Of a stretch of DNA of 10,340 nucleotides, positions 1 to 6,457 are shown piece by piece. Position 1 is the stretch's first letter, and each line of letters opens with the position of its first letter. The position numbers and the translations under genes are program-made. The stretch comes from Candidatus Mediterraneibacter colneyensis (GTDB lineage: Bacteria; Bacillota; Clostridia; Lachnospirales; Lachnospiraceae), in contig DXEY01000135.1 in assembly GCA_019114745.1 (NCBI GenBank), positions 1-10,340 on the forward strand, in the 5' to 3' direction. The notes beneath the pieces are model-generated. The model did not search any database. It worked only from the letters and a program-made list of their open reading frames with translations, and was not told where the DNA came from.

Positions 1-30
1 TAAAATGCCGATAAAATACGATTGAATCTC

Positions 31-40
31 TTGTATACAA
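31..40. promoter_or_regulatory. 10-bp palindrome TTGTATACAA over the pta -35 box
   Basis: TTGTATACAA is a perfect inverted repeat whose left half is the -35 hexamer of the pta promoter. Palindromes of the form TTGT-N2-ACAA resemble operators of GntR-family repressors, so a regulator bound here could block RNA polymerase. A 10-bp palindrome is expected by chance about once per kilobase, so only its exact position makes it notable. The symmetry does not extend beyond 10 bp. Confidence 0.35.
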
Positions 41-59
41 AATTGATTTGCTTTATAAT
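31..59 (+). promoter_or_regulatory. Probable sigma-A promoter for pta-ackA
   Basis: A -35 box TTGTAT (31-36) and a consensus -10 box TATAAT (54-59) are separated by 17 bp. Transcription should start near position 66, giving a leader of about 33 nt before the pta start at 99. No better hexamer pair is visible in the first 98 bases. The surrounding sequence is AT-rich, as expected for a promoter. Confidence 0.7.
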
Positions 60-98
60 AAATTTATGTGATTAAAAATGAAAGGTGGCACATTAAAT

Positions 99-1094
99 AT
101 GGGATTTATTGATGAAATCAAGGCAAGGGCAAAAGCGGATATCAAGACGATCGTCCTTCCTGAGACAGAGGACGAAAGAACTTACAAAGCGGCGGAGGCA
201 ATCTTAAAAGAGGGGATTGCTGATCTGATCCTTGTGGGCAGCAAAGAGGAGATCGAAAAGAACAAAGGTACATATGACATCTCCGGCGCTGTCATCGTTG
301 ATCCGGCGACAAATGAGAAGACAGAGAGCTATATCGCCAAGCTCGTAGAGCTCAGACAGAAAAAAGGAATGACAGAAGAGCAGGCGAGAGAACTGCTTTT
401 GAGCAACTATCTGTACTACGGCGTTATGATGGTGAAGATGGGAGATGCTGACGGAATGGTATCCGGAGCATGTCACTCTACAGCGGACACGCTTCGTCCG
501 TGCCTTCAGATCCTGAAGACGAAACCGGGTACAAAGCTCGTATCGGCATTTTTCCTTATGGTTGTTCCGGACTGTGATATGGGCGATCACGGTACATTTA
601 TTTTCGGCGATGCGGGGCTGGAGCAGAATCCGGATTCGGAGAAACTGGCAAATATCGCTGTTTCTTCCGCAGAGTCTTTCCGCACACTGACAGGCAAAGA
701 GCCGATCGTGGCTATGCTTTCCCACTCTACAAAGGGCAGTGCAAAGCACGCGGACGTAGATAAAGTGGTGGAGGCGACAAAGATCGCACATGAACTTGCA
801 CCGGAGCTGAAACTGGACGGAGAGCTGCAGCTTGATGCGGCGATCGTTCCTTCAGTAGGAGAGTCCAAGGCACCGGGCAGCGAAGTGGCAGGACATGCAA
901 ACGTACTGATCTTCCCGGATCTGGATGCGGGCAACATCGGTTACAAGCTGGTACAGAGACTCGGAAAAGCAGAGGCGTACGGCCCGCTGACCCAGGGCAT
1001 CGCGGCTCCGGTAAACGACCTGTCCAGAGGATGCAGCGCAGAGGATATCGTAGGCGTAGTGGCGATCACATCGGTTCAGGCACAGGCACAGTAA
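99..1094 (+). CDS. pta: Phosphate acetyltransferase (Pta), short form
   Basis: This cytoplasmic enzyme interconverts acetyl-CoA plus phosphate and acetyl phosphate plus CoA, the first step of acetate formation. The 331-residue product is the usual length of the short single-domain Pta. Visible family motifs are DADGMVSGACHSTADTLRP (116-134), MLSHSTKGS (206-214), FPDLDAGNIGYKL (272-284) and GPLTQGIAAPVNDLSRG (295-311). S308, R309 and D316 match the catalytic region known from Methanosarcina Pta. I chose the ATG at 99 because AAAGGTGG (81-88) sits 10 bases upstream; the in-frame ATG at 78 adds seven residues, has no ribosome binding site and places the AGGTGG inside the gene. ackA follows after 57 bp with no terminator between, so the two are probably one transcript. 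Butyryl or propionyl specificity cannot be fully excluded, but the pairing with AckA favours acetyl. Confidence 0.96.
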   Translation: MGFIDEIKARAKADIKTIVLPETEDERTYKAAEAILKEGIADLILVGSKEEIEKNKGTYDISGAVIVDPATNEKTESYIAKLVELRQKKGMTEEQARELLLSNYLYYGVMMVKMGDADGMVSGACHSTADTLRPCLQILKTKPGTKLVSAFFLMVVPDCDMGDHGTFIFGDAGLEQNPDSEKLANIAVSSAESFRTLTGKEPIVAMLSHSTKGSAKHADVDKVVEATKIAHELAPELKLDGELQLDAAIVPSVGESKAPGSEVAGHANVLIFPDLDAGNIGYKLVQRLGKAEAYGPLTQGIAAPVNDLSRGCSAEDIVGVVAITSVQAQAQ

Positions 1095-1151
1095 TCAGAG
1101 CGCTGGCGGAATAACAATTCTAAATAATAAGAAAGTGTGGAGGAAAGGATA

Positions 1152-2348
1152 ATGAATGTTTTAGTAATCAACTGTGGAAGTTCTTCGCTGAAATTCCAGC
1201 TCATCGATGCGGCTTCGGAAGAAGTGCTCGCAAAAGGAATCTGTGAGAGGATCGGAATCGACGGACGTCTTACCTATCAGCCGGAGGGCGGGGAGAAAGA
1301 GAAATCCGACAAACCGATGCCGACACATACAGAGGCGATCCAGTTTGTCATCGAAGCTCTGACCAACCCGGAGACAGGTGTGTTAAAGAGCCTGGATGAA
1401 ATCGGAGCTGTGGGACACCGCATGGTACACGGCGGCGAAAAATTTGCATGCTCTGTCGTGATCACAGATGAAGTGAAAAAAGCAGTTGAGGAGTGCAATG
1501 ACCTTGCTCCCCTCCATAACCCGGCAAACCTGATCGGCGTGGCGGCGTGTGAGAAGCTTATGCCGAATACTCCGATGGTAGCAGTATTTGATACTGCTTT
1601 CCACCAGACAATGCCGGAGAAAGCATATATGTACGGACTTCCCTATGAGTATTATGAGAAGTATAAAGTGAGACGCTATGGTTTCCACGGGACAAGCCAC
1701 AGCTATGTCTCCAGGAGAGTGGCAGAGGTGATGGGAAGACCTTATGACAATCTGAAGACGATCGTATGCCATCTCGGAAACGGATCCAGTATCTCAGCAG
1801 TATTAAATGGAAAATCTGTAGATACTTCCATGGGTCTTACTCCTCTTGAGGGTCTTGTGATGGGAACCCGTTCCGGAGATATCGATCCTGCGATCATGGA
1901 GTTTATCGCTCAGAAGGAAGATCTTGATATTGCAGGTGTGATGAATGTACTCAATAAAAAATCCGGTGTATACGGACTTTCCGGAGGATTTTCCAGTGAT
2001 TTCCGTGATTTGACGGATGCGATGTACGCGGGCGATAAGAAAGCGAAGATCGCTATGGACGTATTCTCATACCGTGTTGCGAAATATATCGGTTCCTATG
2101 CCGCTGCCATGAACGGTGTAGACGACATCGTCTTTACAGCGGGTATCGGTGAGAACGACGATTATGTAAGAGAACAGGTCTGCAGCTACCTCGATTACCT
2201 CGGAGTTGATTTTGACAAGGATGTCAATACCGGACTCAGAGGTGAGGAGAAAGAACTCACCAGACCGGGATCAAAAGTAAGAGTATTTGTGATCCCGACA
2301 AACGAGGAGCTGGCGATCGCGAGAGAGACACTGGCGCTTGTAAAATAA
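1152..2348 (+). CDS. ackA: Acetate kinase (AckA)
   Basis: This kinase transfers phosphate from acetyl phosphate to ADP, giving acetate and ATP, and completes the Pta-AckA pathway in the cytoplasm. The 398-residue product is full length. Visible signatures are NCGSSSLKFQL (7-17), GHRMVHGGE (88-96), LHNPAN (121-126), VFDTAFHQTMP (145-155), RRYGFHGTSH (174-183), HLGNGSS (207-213), MGTRSGDIDP (237-246) and GIGEN (331-335). Residues matching the known active site of acetate kinases are N7, R90, H122, D147, H179, R240 and E385. The start at ATG 1152 lies just after AGGAAAGG (1141-1148); a GTG at 1137 would add five residues but lies upstream of that ribosome binding site. The gene ends 27 bp before a strong terminator stem, which closes the pta-ackA unit. 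Confidence 0.97.
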   Translation: MNVLVINCGSSSLKFQLIDAASEEVLAKGICERIGIDGRLTYQPEGGEKEKSDKPMPTHTEAIQFVIEALTNPETGVLKSLDEIGAVGHRMVHGGEKFACSVVITDEVKKAVEECNDLAPLHNPANLIGVAACEKLMPNTPMVAVFDTAFHQTMPEKAYMYGLPYEYYEKYKVRRYGFHGTSHSYVSRRVAEVMGRPYDNLKTIVCHLGNGSSISAVLNGKSVDTSMGLTPLEGLVMGTRSGDIDPAIMEFIAQKEDLDIAGVMNVLNKKSGVYGLSGGFSSDFRDLTDAMYAGDKKAKIAMDVFSYRVAKYIGSYAAAMNGVDDIVFTAGIGENDDYVREQVCSYLDYLGVDFDKDVNTGLRGEEKELTRPGSKVRVFVIPTNEELAIARETLALVK

Positions 2349-2375
2349 CTGCTTTGGCAGATATATGGAATGCAG

Positions 2376-2411
2376 GGGCAGCCTTCTTCATTTGAGGAAG
2401 GCTGCCCTTTT
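2376..2411 (+). terminator. Rho-independent terminator after ackA
   Basis: A 14-bp stem pairs GGGCAGCCTTCTTC (2376-2389) with GAGGAAGGCTGCCC (2394-2407), with one G-T wobble and a 4-nt ATTT loop, followed by TTTT (2408-2411) and further T-rich sequence to 2429. It is the only strong intrinsic terminator I see in the window. It separates the housekeeping pta-ackA unit from the envelope operon downstream. Confidence 0.93.
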
Positions 2412-2412
2412 C

Positions 2413-2522
2413 TGTGGAAAACTTTTTTTGTGGAAAAACCCTTGAAAAATAATGCGGGGGGGGGTATTATATATAAGGAATTTTTGCGGAAAAAGGCGAA
2501 AAAAGGCAATTTTTGTGGAAAA
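2413..2522. repeat. Four direct copies of TGTGGAAAA-like motif
   Basis: TGTGGAAAA occurs at 2413-2421, 2429-2437 and 2514-2522, and TGCGGAAAA at 2485-2493. Three copies extend to TTTTTGYGGAAAA (2425-2437, 2481-2493, 2510-2522). The copies at 2479-2493 and 2508-2522 are 15-nt direct repeats with a single mismatch. Two copies lie upstream and two downstream of the promoter at 2442-2470. The reverse complement TTTTCCACA is one base from the DnaA box TTATCCACA. They may be binding sites for a regulator. The sequence is biased to A, T and G runs, so some similarity could be compositional. Confidence 0.5.
2442..2470 (+). promoter_or_regulatory. Promoter of the Dlt-like operon with a G9 spacer tract
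   Basis: TTGAAA (2442-2447) and TATTAT (2465-2470) are separated by exactly 17 bp, the best spacing for the housekeeping sigma factor. The last nine bases of the spacer (2456-2464) are all G. A start of transcription near 2477 would give a leader of about 80 nt before the ATG at 2558. Gain or loss of one G would change the spacing to 18 or 16 bp, so the tract could switch or tune expression of all downstream genes. Position and box quality are seen; phase variation is inferred. Confidence 0.7.
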
Positions 2523-2524
2523 CT

Positions 2525-2538
2525 CCCAGATGACTGGG
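2525..2538 (+). other. Small hairpin in the operon leader
   Basis: CCCAG (2525-2529) and CTGGG (2534-2538) pair around an ATGA loop, about 20 nt upstream of the start codon at 2558. The stem is short but GC-rich. It is not followed by a T run, so it is not a terminator. It could affect translation initiation or mRNA stability, or it may be incidental. Confidence 0.3.
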
Positions 2539-2557
2539 CGGTTCAGAGTGAAGAAAG

Positions 2558-3952
2558 ATGGACGAGTACAGAAGCAGGGCGGGGCGCAGATTGAGCCGGG
2601 AAGTGGAAGAACTTCTCAGGATGGAGGAAGCTGACCGGCGCGCGGAGCAGGAATTTCTTGCAAGGAGACGAAGAAGAGAAAGACAGCGGAGACGTATGGC
2701 GCGGCTCCGGAAACGAAGAAGAGCATTGCTGTTGAGGATGGCAGGGGTAATGTTCCTTTTTATTGTCTTTATTATCCTGATCATCCGGTTGTTTTTCTCG
2801 AATCCGGTGGAGAAGGAGATTACGGTGGAGGCTGGTATCGATGATCTGGCTGCCGAAGATTTTCTGCGCAAAGACGGGGTGGAGATCGAGTTTGTGACAG
2901 ATATGTCCGGGATCGACCTCAATCATGTGGGCGAGCATGAGATTACCCTGAAGGCGAAAGGCAAAGAGAGGACGTCGACGTTGATCGTTGAAGATACGGT
3001 CGCCCCGAAGGGGGAAGCCCAGGCGGAAGCAGTCACGGTAGATATGAACGGAAAAGTCGATGCGGCGGATCTGATCGCATCCATTGATGATGTGACAGAT
3101 GTAAAATGTACATTTAAGGAAGAGCCGGATCTGTCTGCGGAGGCATCGGACGTTCCGGTGACGGTCGTGCTGACGGACGAGGGGGGAAACACTGCGGAAG
3201 TGGAAGCGCGCATCAATATCATCGAGGACACGGAGGCGCCGGTGATCGACGGGGTCGCTCCGATCACAAGTTTTCTGGGAGATCCGATTTCCTATAAATC
3301 GGAGATCACGGTCACGGATAACTGCGACCGGGACGTAGAGTTAGAAGTGGACAACAGTGAAGTCAATCCGGACGCGGCGGGTACTTATACCGTGCGGTAC
3401 AGCGCTACGGACCGTGCGGGCAATACTGCGGAGGCAGAGACGACGATCACGATACAGGAGAAACCGGAGAACTATGTAGAACCGGAAGAGGTCTATGCGC
3501 TCGCTGACGAAGTGCTTGCCGAGATCACGACAGACGATATGACGCTGAAGGAGAAAGCGCGGGCGATCTATGACTGGACGCGGAATAATGTCGGATATAT
3601 CAATACTTCAGAGAAAGACAGCTGGACAAATGGGGCTTACCAGGGATTTACAGAGGGACAGGGCGACTGCTTTGTATTCTTTGCAACCTCGAAGGCGCTG
3701 CTCACAAGAGCGGAGATCCCGAATATCGACGTAGTAAAGAGCGATACGAGCCATTCCAGCCATTACTGGAGCCTGATCGACTGCGGGGACGGCTGGTACC
3801 ATTTTGATACGACGCCGAGATACGGCGGAGGAGCGTTCTTTATGCTGACAGACGCGGAGATCCTGGAGTACTCACAAGCCCACAACAACAGCCATATTTT
3901 CGATCAGAGCCTGTATCCGGCAACGCCGGAGACAGACTCCACGATCGAGTAG
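2558..3952 (+). CDS. Membrane-anchored transglutaminase-like protein with Ig-like domains
   Basis: This is a 464-residue protein. It has a very basic cytoplasmic N-terminus (Arg-rich from 36 to 60), one membrane segment (about 61-80, no signal cleavage site seen) and an outward-facing remainder. Residues about 86-300 form tandem beta-sandwich Ig-like modules; the last (about 225-299, from DTEAP to TTITI) looks like a DUF5011-type domain. Residues about 310-435 are a transglutaminase-like domain with the full Cys-His-Asp triad: C371 in GQGDCFVFF, H402 in SSHYWSLI and D417 in YHFDTTP. Such domains act as crosslinkers, amidases or proteases at the surface; the substrate here is unknown. The ATG at 2558 has only a weak AGAAAG-type ribosome binding site; later in-frame ATGs at 2621 or 2696 are possible. 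It is the first gene of the operon, with racemase starting 10 bp after its stop. Confidence 0.88.
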   Translation: MDEYRSRAGRRLSREVEELLRMEEADRRAEQEFLARRRRRERQRRRMARLRKRRRALLLRMAGVMFLFIVFIILIIRLFFSNPVEKEITVEAGIDDLAAEDFLRKDGVEIEFVTDMSGIDLNHVGEHEITLKAKGKERTSTLIVEDTVAPKGEAQAEAVTVDMNGKVDAADLIASIDDVTDVKCTFKEEPDLSAEASDVPVTVVLTDEGGNTAEVEARINIIEDTEAPVIDGVAPITSFLGDPISYKSEITVTDNCDRDVELEVDNSEVNPDAAGTYTVRYSATDRAGNTAEAETTITIQEKPENYVEPEEVYALADEVLAEITTDDMTLKEKARAIYDWTRNNVGYINTSEKDSWTNGAYQGFTEGQGDCFVFFATSKALLTRAEIPNIDVVKSDTSHSSHYWSLIDCGDGWYHFDTTPRYGGGAFFMLTDAEILEYSQAHNNSHIFDQSLYPATPETDSTIE

Positions 3953-3962
3953 GAGGGATAGC

Positions 3963-4679
3963 ATGACACTGGGGGTTATCGGCGGTCTTGGCCCGATGGC
4001 GACGGCGCAGTTTATGGAGATGGTGATAGAGATGACAGATGTCTCCTGTGATCAGGAGCATCTGGAAATGATCATCTATAACTGCCCCCGTATCCCGGAC
4101 AGGACTTCGTATATACTCGGACAGTCAAAAGATAACCCGGCTGTCCCAATGACAGAGATCGGGCGCACCCTGGCAGTACAGGGAGTATCCTGTATCGCCA
4201 TACCGTGCATTACAGCCCACTATTTTTATGACGAGCTCAGCGAAAAGATCGGCGTTCCGATCATCAACACTCTGGAAGAGACCGGGCGGGAACTGGCAGG
4301 GTACGGAGCGCGCCGGGCGGGGATCATGGCGACGGACGGTACCGTGAAGAGCGGGCTTTTTCAGGAAAAGTTTGCCGGGATGGGCATTGAGTCCGTCCTC
4401 CCTGATGACAGGCATCAGAAATATATTATGGATGTGATCTATCGGAATATAAAGCCTGGCAGGCCAGCCGATATGGAACTGTTTCAGGCGGCGGCAGATC
4501 ATCTGCGTGGGCGCGGCGCTGAGATCCTGGTGCTCGGATGCACGGAGCTATCTGTCGTCAGCAGGCAGGAGCGGCTGGGCGCCGGATATCTGGACGCGAT
4601 GGAAGTGCTTGCCAAAAGAGCGGTGCTTGCCTGCGGAGGGAAACTGAAAACAGCGTATGAAAATCTGATCACAGAGTAG
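3963..4679 (+). CDS. Aspartate/glutamate racemase family protein
   Basis: This 238-residue cytoplasmic protein belongs to the PLP-independent Asp/Glu racemase superfamily, in which two cysteines remove and return the alpha proton of an amino acid. The N-terminal signature GVIGGLGPMAT (4-14) is clear. Both catalytic cysteines are present: C82 in IPCITAHYF and C193 in LGCTEL. Around C82 the usual Cys-Asn-Thr reads Cys-Ile-Thr, so substrate choice may differ from standard aspartate racemase. The ATG at 3963 follows a strong AGGAGGG (3951-3957) that overlaps the previous stop. It lies 10 bp after the transglutaminase gene and 10 bp before the adenylation gene, so it is firmly in the operon. It may supply a D-amino acid to the neighbouring acylation system (inference). 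The exact substrate cannot be told from sequence. Confidence 0.85.
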   Translation: MTLGVIGGLGPMATAQFMEMVIEMTDVSCDQEHLEMIIYNCPRIPDRTSYILGQSKDNPAVPMTEIGRTLAVQGVSCIAIPCITAHYFYDELSEKIGVPIINTLEETGRELAGYGARRAGIMATDGTVKSGLFQEKFAGMGIESVLPDDRHQKYIMDVIYRNIKPGRPADMELFQAAADHLRGRGAEILVLGCTELSVVSRQERLGAGYLDAMEVLAKRAVLACGGKLKTAYENLITE

Positions 4680-4689
4680 GGAGACAGCG

Positions 4690-6216
4690 ATGAAGAGAAA
4701 TATATTAGAATACCTGGAGCAGACAGCAGCCAGGTATCCGGAAAAAACGGCATTTGCCAATGAGTCGATGGGAATGACCTTTTCGGAGGTGTATCAGGCG
4801 TCCAGAAGTATTGGAACCTGTCTGGCAGAAAAGGGATACGGAAAAGAGCCGGTCGTGATCTATATGAAGAAACATCCGCATATGATCGCGGCATTCTGGG
4901 GCGTTGTGTACAGCGGCTGCTTTTATGTCCCGATGGATGAAGAAATGCCGGAATTTCGGATCGAACTTATTTTCCAGAACCTGCACCCGAGAGCGGTGAT
5001 CTGCGACGGGGATACGCAGGATAAGGTCAGGGCGCTGGAGGATTTTGACGGGGAGATCCTTTCTTATGATGAAATATGCGGGTATCCCTGTAATGATCTG
5101 GTACTTGACCAGATCCGGCAGAGATCCATTGATACCGATCCGGTCTATATTGTCTTTACCTCGGGCTCAACGGGAGTGCCAAAAGGAGTGGCGGCATGCC
5201 ACCGGTCGGTGATCGACTATGTGGAGAGCCTGACAGAAGTTCTGGGAGTTACGGAGGATTCCGTGCTGGCAAACCAGACGCCCCTGTATTTTGACGCCTG
5301 TCTCAAAGAACTGTTTTCGAGCCTGAAATGCGGCGCCACTACATATCTTGTGCCGAAACAGCTCTTTATGTTCCCGGTCAGACTGGTGGAATTTTTGAAT
5401 GAGCATAAGATCAATACCGTGTGCTGGGTGGTATCTGCGCTGACCATGATCTCATCCATGAAAACGTTCGACAAGGTCGTGCCCAAATATCTGCACACGA
5501 TCGCTTTCGGAAGCGAGGTGTTCCCGATCAGGCAGTTCAACCTGTGGAGGAAAACACTTCCCAATGCAAGGTTCATCAATCTGTACGGGCCAACGGAGGC
5601 TACAGGCATGAGCTGTTACTACGAGGTGGATCGGGAGTTTGAAGAGACTGATGTGATCCCGATCGGGCGTCCGTTTAAGAATACGGAGATTCTTCTTCTT
5701 GACAGGGATGATCAGATCCCTCCCGCGGGAGAACCGGGTGAGATATGCATCCGGGGAACAGCGCTGACGCTTGGGTATTATAACAATCCGGAAAAGACGG
5801 ACGAAGTATTCGTCCAGAATCCGCTGAACCACAGTTATCACGAGCTGATCTACCGCACCGGAGATATCGGAAAGCTGAATGAGAGGGGAGAGTTGGTATT
5901 CCTCTCCCGGAAAGATTATCAGATCAAACACATGGGACACAGGATCGAGCTCGGTGAGATCGAAGTCCACGTGAACCGGATCGAGGGTATTCGCAGCGCG
6001 TGCTGCATTTATGATAAAGAGACAGAGAAGATTGTTCTTTTCTATGTCGGGGAGACGGATCAGAAAGATCTTGTCGTGGCGCTCAGGAAGAAGCTGCCCA
6101 GATATATGATCCCCAATCATGTGTATGTGCTGGAACGAATGCCGCTGACAGCAAACGGAAAAATTGACCGGCTGAAGTTAAGGCAAATCAATGACGAGAA
6201 GAAAAGGAGAAAATGA
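4690..6216 (+). CDS. DltA-like amino acid adenylating enzyme
   Basis: This 508-residue member of the ANL (AMP-binding) family should activate an amino acid with ATP and load it on the carrier protein encoded next, as DltA does with D-alanine. The motifs are complete: phosphate loop FTSGSTGVPKG (156-166), FD (201-202, with the Asp that holds the amino group), NLYGPTEAT (297-305), YRTGD (388-392), HRIELGEIE (417-425) and catalytic K491 in NGKIDR. The length matches DltA (about 500). In IAFGSEVFP (271-279), G274 appears to take the place of the Cys of FCGEVLP in Bacillus DltA, which contributes to rejecting L-Ala, so specificity is uncertain. AGGGAG (4678-4683) supports the ATG at 4690. The stop overlaps the carrier gene start (ATGA at 6213-6216), implying coupled translation. 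The alternative is a stand-alone adenylation domain for another amino acid. Confidence 0.88.
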   Translation: MKRNILEYLEQTAARYPEKTAFANESMGMTFSEVYQASRSIGTCLAEKGYGKEPVVIYMKKHPHMIAAFWGVVYSGCFYVPMDEEMPEFRIELIFQNLHPRAVICDGDTQDKVRALEDFDGEILSYDEICGYPCNDLVLDQIRQRSIDTDPVYIVFTSGSTGVPKGVAACHRSVIDYVESLTEVLGVTEDSVLANQTPLYFDACLKELFSSLKCGATTYLVPKQLFMFPVRLVEFLNEHKINTVCWVVSALTMISSMKTFDKVVPKYLHTIAFGSEVFPIRQFNLWRKTLPNARFINLYGPTEATGMSCYYEVDREFEETDVIPIGRPFKNTEILLLDRDDQIPPAGEPGEICIRGTALTLGYYNNPEKTDEVFVQNPLNHSYHELIYRTGDIGKLNERGELVFLSRKDYQIKHMGHRIELGEIEVHVNRIEGIRSACCIYDKETEKIVLFYVGETDQKDLVVALRKKLPRYMIPNHVYVLERMPLTANGKIDRLKLRQINDEKKRRK

Positions 6217-6446
6217 CAATGGAACCATTATTGGAAATTCTTAAAAATCTGCACCCGGAGATTGACTTTAACACATGTGAGACACTGATCGACGACGGTC
6301 TGATCGATTCGTTTGATATCGTGACGATCATTTCCGAGATCAATGAAGAGTATGACGTGGTGATCCCTGCGGAGGAGATCGTACCGGATAATTTCAATTC
6401 GGCGAAAGCGCTTTATGACCTGGTTACCAGGCTGGAAGATGAGTAG
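6213..6446 (+). CDS. DltC-like carrier protein
   Basis: This 77-residue acidic protein is a phosphopantetheine carrier that would hold the activated amino acid as a thioester and present it to the membrane acyltransferase. The attachment site is S33 in DDGLIDSFD, which closely matches the GLLDS motif of DltC. Acidic helices follow, as in carrier proteins (EINEEYDVVIPAEEI, 42-56). The gene overlaps the adenylation gene by 4 bp. Two starts are possible: ATG 6213 is only 3 bp from AAGGAG (6204-6209) but fits termination-reinitiation, while ATG 6219 has a normal 9-bp spacing and gives 75 residues. A fatty-acid acyl carrier protein is less likely given the neighbours. Confidence 0.9.
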   Translation: MTMEPLLEILKNLHPEIDFNTCETLIDDGLIDSFDIVTIISEINEEYDVVIPAEEIVPDNFNSAKALYDLVTRLEDE

Positions 6447-6457
6447 GCAGGGACATT

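Noticed and set aside
204..791. 195-codon open frame on the minus strand
   Set aside because: It lies opposite pta, is rich in Cys, His and Arg as typical of antisense frames, and shows no recognisable domain.
2413..2522. Replication origin based on DnaA-box-like repeats
   Set aside because: The copies are one mismatch from consensus, in the same orientation, without an adjacent dnaA, dnaN or repA gene or a clear unwinding element; a regulatory role is the simpler reading.
2370..2634. Two short overlapping + strand open frames (74 and 60 codons)
   Set aside because: One runs through the ackA terminator and the other starts within the promoter spacer upstream of the expected transcription start. 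Neither has a ribosome binding site. They are chance frames.
5452..6120. 222-codon open frame on the minus strand
   Set aside because: It lies wholly opposite the adenylation gene, has no family motif and no ribosome binding site that I can see, and the + frame carries the full ANL motifs. It is a codon-bias shadow.
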